Origin: Coptodactyla brooksi
Lineage: Eukaryota; Arthropoda; Insecta; Coleoptera; Scarabaeidae
Length of the DNA stretch: 23,921 nucleotides
Direction of reading: 5' to 3'
Assembly: GCA_033557675.1 (NCBI GenBank)
Contig: JAWQRM010000343.1
Coordinates: 1 to 23,921 of the forward strand
Shown here: in pieces, positions 18,597 through 23,921 of the stretch
How positions within the stretch are numbered: the stretch's first letter is position 1
Layout: each line of letters starts with the position of its first letter
Position numbers and translations under genes: made by a program
Notes under the pieces: model-generated
What the model was told of the DNA's origin: nothing
Databases searched by the model: none
Seen by the model: only the letters and a program-made list of their open reading frames with translations

Positions 18597-21500
18597 CTAC
18601 GTAATTTTCGAATAAGTTATAAATTTAGTTGGAGATGTTCATCTTGCAAGTGGAAATAAATTAATTAAAGATGTCGTAGAATGAAAATCCCTTTTTCTTG
18701 CGTATTTTTTAATAGAGCATCATGTACAAGATATAAGTCCAACTTTCAATTTCATACTTATAGGTATAGGTTTTGCAAAAAAAAAATCATTTCTGGACCA
18801 ATTTTGAAGGCATCATCATTTATGCAGGATTTTATATAACAGTATTTATAAAGCAATGCATTCCCATTGTTATATTCCATTATTTCTCTCTCTCTAAAGA
18901 CATTTAATTCTAATTTTGCTGATAGTTAAACCCTAAATGTGCTAATCTTGATGATTAGCCAAGTCATCAATATAAAAATATCATATCAGAATATTGTTTT
19001 ATTTATTTGTTTTTATTTATTTATATTTATTTTACGGTTGTAATTTATTTTCAAACTTATTTCATGCAGTGGACGTATATATTTTTTATTTATTTTTATT
19101 ATGTACATATCTTTTGAGAATATGATGTAGTTTTGAATATCGTTATTTATTGTTAAGAATATGTTTTTATTTACTCTTTTTTTTGTAATTAATTATTTTG
19201 TCTGAATCATCTATTGCAATCAATTAATACAGAATTGTATTTTATTTATTCTTAGGTTTTAAACTCAAAGTTGCTATTTAAATGTTTTGGAAAGCCATAG
19301 ATAAATGTCTACTTACAGGACGAAATGTTTCCTTATTAAAAAAATTTTGGTCTGTACTAAACTTTGCTTTGCAAGTGCATTAAATAACACGCGACGGTAA
19401 ATACCGCGGCCAGCTGTCAATTTAACCTTTAAACAAACAGAAATAGTGGCAACTGTGCCTCTGAGGGCGGGGCTAACGGATTGATGATGTGGCTGCCAAC
19501 CCTGGTGGCTTTTACTATATGTATATATTTTTTGATTTGTAGTAAAATGAATAGGACTAAACACAATGAAGAAAACTTTTACAATATCGAAAATTATAGC
19601 AAGTTTACTTGCCAAGTAGTCAACAATGTGTTAATAATAATAAGGTGGTTTATTACTTTCTCTTTTTTCCAGAAAGACATAGAATGCGTTTATTTTACCA
19701 AGGATATAGAGAATGCAATAGAGAATGTCTGAGGGATTGCAAAAAGAATTTTTGAAAAAACATATTTCTATTTAGAAAAAAATGTTTCAAATAAAAGTTG
19801 CATGAAATCAAACTCTTTACAATTTGAAACCATTTTTGAATATACAGGGTGTTCGATTTATTCTAAAACTTGCTGAAGATTTTTAAATGGAACATTCTGT
19901 ATAGTGTTATATGTTTTAAGCCCTTATAAGATTTAAGGGTCACCTTAATTATTATATAAATATAAATATTATATTTTGAAAGGCACGTGGGATGTACACA
20001 TCAACTAGTTTTAGATACAGATGGTGTGAATTGTAATTCACGAAATGTGTCTATTAAGAAATAGACAAGAAAAAGAGATTTTTATTCTCCGACATCTTTA
20101 ATTAAGTTGTAAATATGTTCGGTGGTTTTTCTCCAAAGGGAATACGTACATACGACTTGGAACAGACTTCGTACACCCTGTAGTTGGGGTTGTTCCCGAC
20201 GAATGTCGTGAAACTGCCGCCGTTGTATGCCACATTGACCACTTTGTTGTTCTCTTCGTTCAGGAACAACCGCAGTTCGTCCATGTGTGTGTGTCCATTA
20301 AATTGGGCCTTTATTGTTTTCGCAAACCTGAGAAAATTAAATAAATATACAAGCTTGATGACAGGGCTGTCGAAATTGTTACCTCCTAACTATTTTGTTG
20401 TAATTTTTCATCCACACCTTCCAACATTCGATTCCCCCGGGTGGAATGTGCGAAAGTATATGCACTACCTCCTCCATCCTTTCAGCTTCAGCCAAGGTGT
20501 TCGCCAGCCACTGCAGTTGGCCGTACGGGTCCACATCGTCCTTCAACAACCAACTGAAAAGTGGAAATAAACAACTGATCTGCTTTCGTAATTTCCCACT
20601 TACAGATTGTACACGTAGCACACGTTGCTGTTTAACGCGACTATCCTGAAGCCTTTCTTCACAAGCACCGTGTAGTATCCACCTTTCTTCACCGTGGCCA
20701 ACGCGTCGTACGGCAGCCACTCCGACCACTCATTAGCCACCAGTTCAAACAGCCACTGTGTCGATATCTTGTCCACGGGACAGTCCAACGGGGCGTAACT
20801 GTAAAGCGAAAGAATTTAACTTAGCAAGCGCTCGGTTTGGAAAATTTCAAGTGTACAAATCGCAAGGGTGCGCCTCGTGGTTCCCCAGTATGGGGAAGAC
20901 TCTGTTCTTCGGGAAGTAGCTCCTGAATTCGTTCATCAACTGCCCTATTACTTTAACGTTCACGGCCTTGCTTGTTTCCCAAGTGTGCGCGATTATATCG
21001 CCGGTAAAATAAACGTATTCTATGTCTTTCTGGAAAAAAGAGAAAGTAATGAACCACCTTATTATTATTGACACATTGTTGACCAGTTAGCAAGTTAACT
21101 TGCTATAATTTTCGACATTGTAAAGGTTTTATTCATTGTGTTTAGTCCTAATCATTTTACTACAAATCAAAAAAATATATACATATAGTAAAAGCCACCA
21201 GGGTTGGCAGCTGCATCATCAGTCCCTTAGCCCCACCCCCAGAGGCACAGTTGCCACTATTTCTGTTTGTTTAAAGGTTAAATTGACAGCTGGCTGCGGT
21301 ATTTACCGTCGCGTGTTATTTAATGCACTTGCAAAGCAAAGTTCACTACAGACCAAAATTTTGTAATAAGGAAACATTTCGTCCTGTAAGTAGACATTTA
21401 TCTACAGTTTTCCAAAGCATTTAAATAGCAATTTCGAGTTTAAAACCTAAGAATAAATAAAATATAATTCTGTGTTAATTGATTGCAACAGATGATTCAG

Positions 21501-23268
21501 ACAAAATAATTAATTACCAAAAAAAGAGTGTAAATAACGAATCCTATATTCAGAAGATCGATTAATAAAAACATATTCTTAACGATAAATAACGATATTC
21601 AAAACTACATCATATTCTCAAAAGATATGTACATAATAAAAATAAATAAAAAATATATACGTACACTGTATAAAATAAGTTTGAGAATAAATTACAACCG
21701 TTAAATAAATATAAATAAATAAAAACAAATAAACAAAACAATATTCTTCTCTTAGTTTTGACACGTAAATATGTATATAAATGTTTTTTATACTGACTAT
21801 TTAATGAAATGAAGCAGCAGTTTCCTTTTCCCTTCATTAAAAGCCCGTCTAAACAAGAATATATATTTAAATAATATTCATGCTAAAGGCTACCCCCCTA
21901 TGAAGTTTTTATCGATGTTATGACGTAGCTGCCAACCTTGGTGGCGTTCACTTTACCAAGGTAACATATCATTAACACTCCAACGTGTTTTGTATCAATT
22001 CGGTATCAAAGCAACATTCAAAACACACAACACAATAAAAATAGACTAACCAACACCATCGGCAAAATACAACTTCTCAATAAAAAAGTGGGGTATGTAC
22101 TAATTCAAATGTGATACCTGTAAAGCGACCTATACAGGAGAAACAGGCAGAACAATTAAAAAAGACATATTTAATATTTAATAAGTACAAATTTAGCTAG
22201 GACTACCTACAAAAAGGAAACCTATTAGAATTAAAAGAAGCCTATGAAATAAACAAATTACTAAAAACAAAACCCAACACAATATGCTTACATGAACAAA
22301 TGAACACACCAACTACTCCTATATACTGCTACCTAAAAGAACCCTAAGCCGCATGTCAGTTGGGATCTTAAAGAACAGATGACAAAGATTCAAATCCAAA
22401 TAATTTCCACAGTAATATCTAGAGGACAATCAAAAAATAAAATTCTATAAAAAATTATATACAATTAATATGAGTAAATAGTAACAATTCTCATGTTACT
22501 ATTCATAACAAAACATTCCAAATAGTTTTAATCAAACATAACTTAAGCTGTTCATAAAACAATACCAAAATATCCCAGCCTACACAGTCCTATAAAGAAA
22601 ATTTTTTGATTTATTAATAACAGTGGGACAAACTAAAATATCACATCGAAGAATAAATAAATCCTTATATTTCTCCATTTCAGACATAATTCATGAAATG
22701 CATCTAGAGAAGACGGACTTAAAGTGCACTATAAAAGTTTTCTTCATCCCATTTAGTCATATTAATTTTATTGCAAAAAAAATTTATAATTTTAATTTTT
22801 TTATGATTATTTAATTTCTGATTAATCTTTACTGTTACCAGAATTTATTAAATAAAAAATGATACACACGATTTCTTCTGGAAATAGATAACTATAGATT
22901 TAAATGAATGCTTCTTATTATGATTCACCTTTCAAGACAATTAAAAGAACTTTCACTTAAAATTAAATAATATTACCGGTCAACAACGTGTTAAGGCATT
23001 ATTAATATACAACAGGATATCTGCAGTAACTTACATGCTGGGATTTAACTTGATCGAACAAGTTCAGTACCGAATGCCAGGGCATGTCACACACGTGGTA
23101 ATCACCCCAGTATCCGGCCGTGGTGGCCGTGGAATTAGGCTTTCCCGTTTGACAGCACAAGGGCTTTCCGCAATCCGCGTCGCTCCCCGGTGTGTACGAC
23201 GGATCGACATGAATATCCGTTAAGTGCAGGATTTTTATGGATCCCGTTTCGTTCGAACAAGCGAGAGG
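18279..23268 (-). CDS. Asm: acid sphingomyelinase (SMPD1 family), partial: 6 exons, N-terminus outside window
   Basis: Exons 23268-23035, 21029-20857, 20798-20604, 20553-20383, 20327-20150 and 18596-18279 join with consistent phases (0, 2, 2, 2, 0) into 422 codons ending in TGA. The enzyme hydrolyses sphingomyelin to ceramide and phosphocholine in lysosomes or after secretion. All metallophosphoesterase ligands are present: D18 and H20 (LTDIH), D89 (FTGDIIAH), N128 and H129 (GNHE), H236 (SHIPPG), H270 and H272 (GHTHMDE); the acid/base His of GDIIAH is also kept. The family C-terminal domain follows, with its Cys-rich end. The missing 5' part should encode the signal peptide and saposin-B domain. 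Insects often have several paralogues, so the exact member is unclear. Confidence 0.92.
18661..18700. repeat. 40-bp inverted repeat, left copy (partner 20066-20105)
   Basis: Matches the reverse complement of 20066-20105 at 37 of 40 positions. Weaker similarity continues for about 40 nt. Both copies lie at the two ends of sphingomyelinase intron E-F. Confidence 0.7.
18988..19699 (+). repeat. left arm of large inverted repeat in sphingomyelinase intron E-F
   Basis: About 712 bp, roughly 90% identical to the reverse complement of 21003-21747. Its inner end is a copy of the exon B splice acceptor and first 27 nt of exon B (19673-19699), lying antisense to the gene. Frames within it, including one of 100 codons, are shadows of repeat sequence. 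Confidence 0.85.
19673..19699 (+). pseudogene. 27-nt antisense copy of exon B start
   Basis: TTTTTTCCAG then AAAGACATAGAATGCGTTTA, one substitution from exon B in 27 nt; similarity stops where exon B codes for the catalytic GD motif. Cannot be functional as coding sequence. Confidence 0.8.
19843..19900. mobile_element. possible transposon terminus (TACAGGGTGTTCG)
   Basis: TACAGGGTG followed by a short A/T-rich terminal region is a recurrent end signature of insect DNA transposon copies; the same nine bases start at 23638 next to a transposase fragment. No protein-coding part is visible here. Confidence 0.35.
19900..20149. other. proximal part of sphingomyelinase intron E-F
   Basis: AT-rich; contains the right copy of the 40-bp inverted repeat (20066-20105). 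Nothing else recognised. Confidence 0.5.
20150..20327 (-). CDS. Asm: sphingomyelinase exon E (GHTH motif)
   Basis: The acceptor TTTTCTCAG precedes GTTTGCG, completing the split Arg codon. I chose the donor GTACGT at 20149, which follows TCG TAT in phase 0, because it joins in frame to exon F as SKSYEVENYEQW; the nearby GTATGT would give phase 2 and break the frame. It encodes AQFNGHTHMDELRLF and NNPNYRVYEV, with the last two metal ligands. Confidence 0.87.
20383..20553 (-). CDS. Asm: sphingomyelinase exon D (HIPPG motif)
   Basis: The acceptor CACTTTTCAG precedes TTGGTTGTT (split Leu codon, then WLL), and the donor GTAACA follows AGG AG at 20383. It encodes DPYGQLQWLANTL and VVHILSHIPPGGIECW, including a metal-binding His. 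The family usually has Gly before this His; here it is Ser. Confidence 0.9.
20604..20798 (-). CDS. Asm: sphingomyelinase exon C
   Basis: The acceptor CTTTACAG precedes TTACGCCCC, completing the split Phe codon; the donor GTAAGT follows AAT CT at 20604. It encodes WSEWLPYDALATVKKGGYYT and GFRIVALNSNVCYVYN, matching the family's W-x-x-WLP and LRLISLN-type segments. Confidence 0.9.
20857..21029 (-). CDS. Asm: sphingomyelinase exon B (GD and GNHE motifs)
   Basis: The acceptor TCTTTTTTCCAG precedes AAAGACATAGAA and the donor GTACAC follows GAT TT at 20857, phase 2. It encodes YVYFTGDIIAHTWETS and FPILGNHEAHP, providing three metal-site residues. Its acceptor and first 27 nt lie inside the right arm of the large inverted repeat and have a degenerate copy at 19673-19699. 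Confidence 0.9.
21003..21747 (-). repeat. right arm of large inverted repeat (intron A-B and start of exon B)
   Basis: About 745 bp; it carries a 33-nt insertion relative to the left arm, near 21530-21565. It includes the functional acceptor of exon B, so this is the source-like copy. Confidence 0.85.
21925..21953 (+). repeat. third short copy of a motif from the inverted-repeat arms
   Basis: GTAGCTGCCAACCTTGGTGG resembles the arm sequence GTGGCTGCCAACCCTGGTGG at about 19489 and its complement near 21200. It suggests part of the arms belongs to a dispersed repeat family. Confidence 0.5.
21987..22347 (+). pseudogene. Penelope-like element remnant (linker and GIY-YIG region)
   Basis: Frame pieces read GIKATFKTHNTIK, then after a frameshift KCDTCKATYTGETGRTIKK, then LKEAYEINKLLKTKPNTICL and a tail ending YCYLKEP plus TAA at 22345. 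The FKTHNTIK / C-x2-C / Y-x-G-x-TGR order matches the end of the reverse transcriptase and the start of the GIY-YIG endonuclease of Penelope-like retroelements. Stops and frameshifts show it is dead. It lies in intron A-B, antisense to the sphingomyelinase. Confidence 0.65.
22348..23034. other. distal intron A-B, nothing recognised
   Basis: AT-rich. The 63-codon open frame at 22623-22814 has no recognisable feature and I treat it as chance. Confidence 0.5.
23035..23268 (-). CDS. Asm: sphingomyelinase exon A (first metal-ligand motif)
   Basis: The acceptor CTCCCGTAG precedes CCTCTCGCTTG and the donor GTAAGT follows CAG CAT at 23035, phase 0. It encodes ILHLTDIHVDPSYTPGSDAD, a CGKPLCC motif, potential N-glycosylation at NSTA, and AGYWGDYHVCDMP, all hallmarks of the family. 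The exact 5' boundary relies on one AG; the domain assignment does not. Confidence 0.88.
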
Positions 23269-23457
23269 CTACGGGAGGTCGAGAATTGTTTATTGATTAG
23301 TCAAAAATAAACAGTTTAAACAAAGAAGAACTATTTTCTTTATTCAATGTGACTATTTTTATACAAAGCAAAAGCGAGGAGGGTTATAACATACATAAAA
23401 ATGCTAAAAAGAACTGATGGGCAGAGTTTGGACCATAAAATGAAAAACAATTATAGA
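23269..23457. other. intron upstream of sphingomyelinase exon A
   Basis: AT-rich, no coding signal; presumably the start of a long intron, as no further sphingomyelinase exon could be found up to 23921. Confidence 0.5.
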
Positions 23458-23631
23458 GAAAACCAAAAACTATCCTGCGGAATATTAAAACAATTGAGAC
23501 AAAAGAAAATACCAAGATTGCCAAATATAAAAGCTAAAGAAGGAAATATATTAAGAGAATAAAAGGATATAATGGAGAGATGGAGAGAATACTTTGAAAA
23601 ACTCCAAATGAATGGAACACAGGAATAATAA
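23458..23631 (+). pseudogene. LINE (non-LTR retrotransposon) remnant
   Basis: One frame reads LKQLRQKKIPRLPNIKAKEG, then NILRE, an in-frame TAA, then KDIMERWREYFEKLQ. The pattern of a glycine before ILRE and of MERWREYFEKL is typical of the linker between endonuclease and reverse transcriptase in insect non-LTR elements. Only this linker survives. Confidence 0.65.
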
Positions 23632-23637
23632 TGCCTA

Positions 23638-23921
23638 TACAGGGTGATTCTCAACCTATACGCATAAACTTGGGAATTTATTCCTCATGATTAATAATGA
23701 TTATTAAGCAAAAAAAAATTTAATAAAATTTCTTTAGTTTCCAAGATATCCGTATGATTAAAAAAGAACAAGGTAGGCTGAGTCTTATTTGTTTCTTTCG
23801 CTACAATAACTGTTCAAAGTTATTTTCCATATTTTCGATACACAGCTGGGCTCACCGAAACCACGAATTTTCACAAGCGCGAACTAAGCCAGGCTGATGA
23901 CGGATTTCCTCAGCAGCAGCA
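23638..23921 (-). mobile_element. 3' end of a decayed DNA transposon, runs out of the window
   Basis: On the minus strand the frame from 23920 reads AAAEEIRHQPGLVRACEN, SWFR, an in-frame TGA (23852-23854), then AQLCIENMENNFEQLL and TAG at 23801-23803. That matches the C-terminal end of a common insect transposase group (EEIR-x2-PG, later RRAQLCIE, FEQLL). About 160 nt further the sequence TACAGGGTG at 23638 probably marks the terminus. The premature stop shows decay; the rest lies beyond 23921. Confidence 0.6.

Noticed and set aside
19313..19732. Paired 100- and 83-codon frames in the left arm, and a similar 76-codon frame at 21136-21366
   Set aside because: The shared peptide text (SHQGWQ, LRGTVATISVCLKVKLTAG) reflects the inverted repeat, not two genes. 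There is no start context or domain.
20600..20788. Starting a separate small gene at the Met in exon C or in other sphingomyelinase exons
   Set aside because: All six exons join with matching phases into one metallophosphoesterase, so these are exons of a single gene.

Overview
The window is a piece of an animal nuclear genome, almost certainly an insect; I cannot fix the order. The evidence is split genes with GT-AG introns, coding exons rich in G/C at third positions set in very AT-rich non-coding DNA, insect-like versions of three conserved animal genes, and remnants of Penelope-like, LINE and cut-and-paste elements. Nothing prokaryotic is present.

Layout. 1-2384 is AT-rich DNA with no gene I can defend, plus one detached block of the minisatellite found further on. 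2385-4430 is an array of a degenerate 19-bp minisatellite. 4800-12479 (minus) is a ZNF800-type zinc-finger gene with five coding exons (787 aa) and all introns in phase 0. Its 3.25-kb last intron is filled with the same 19-bp repeat, and its first coding intron with a different, about 17-18-bp repeat. 12489-13451 is the shared upstream region, dense in short perfect hairpins. 13452-18165 (plus) is UQCC1, the cytochrome b / complex III assembly chaperone, head-to-head with ZNF800 and modelled in four exons (242 aa). Its 3.6-kb last intron holds the second minisatellite again, in the same sense orientation. 18279-23268 (minus) is an acid sphingomyelinase gene, tail-to-tail with UQCC1; six exons (422 aa) cover the whole catalytic region and C-terminus, and the N-terminal part lies beyond the window. 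23269-23921 lies upstream of the last visible sphingomyelinase exon and holds a LINE scrap and the 3' end of a decayed DNA transposon.

The three genes are unrelated housekeeping functions: a nuclear DNA-binding protein, a mitochondrial chaperone and a lysosomal or secreted phosphodiesterase. What links them is architecture. ZNF800 and UQCC1 share a divergent promoter region. UQCC1 and the sphingomyelinase have poly(A) signals only 32 bp apart on opposite strands. Repeats are mirrored across gene boundaries: the first coding intron of ZNF800 and the last intron of UQCC1 are homologous, in inverted orientation, over most of their length. Two sphingomyelinase introns carry a roughly 90% identical inverted repeat of 0.71-0.75 kb that includes a copied splice acceptor and 27 nt of exon.

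Most interesting observations: (1) the mirrored introns of the divergent gene pair, with homology starting at the ZNF800 5' splice site; (2) the inverted repeat bracketing sphingomyelinase exons, a candidate driver of exon circularisation or dsRNA formation; (3) two copies of a cysteine-rich transposase-like tail with conservative substitutions in the UQCC1 intron; (4) the hairpin-dense divergent promoter region. I found no clearly new enzymatic system.
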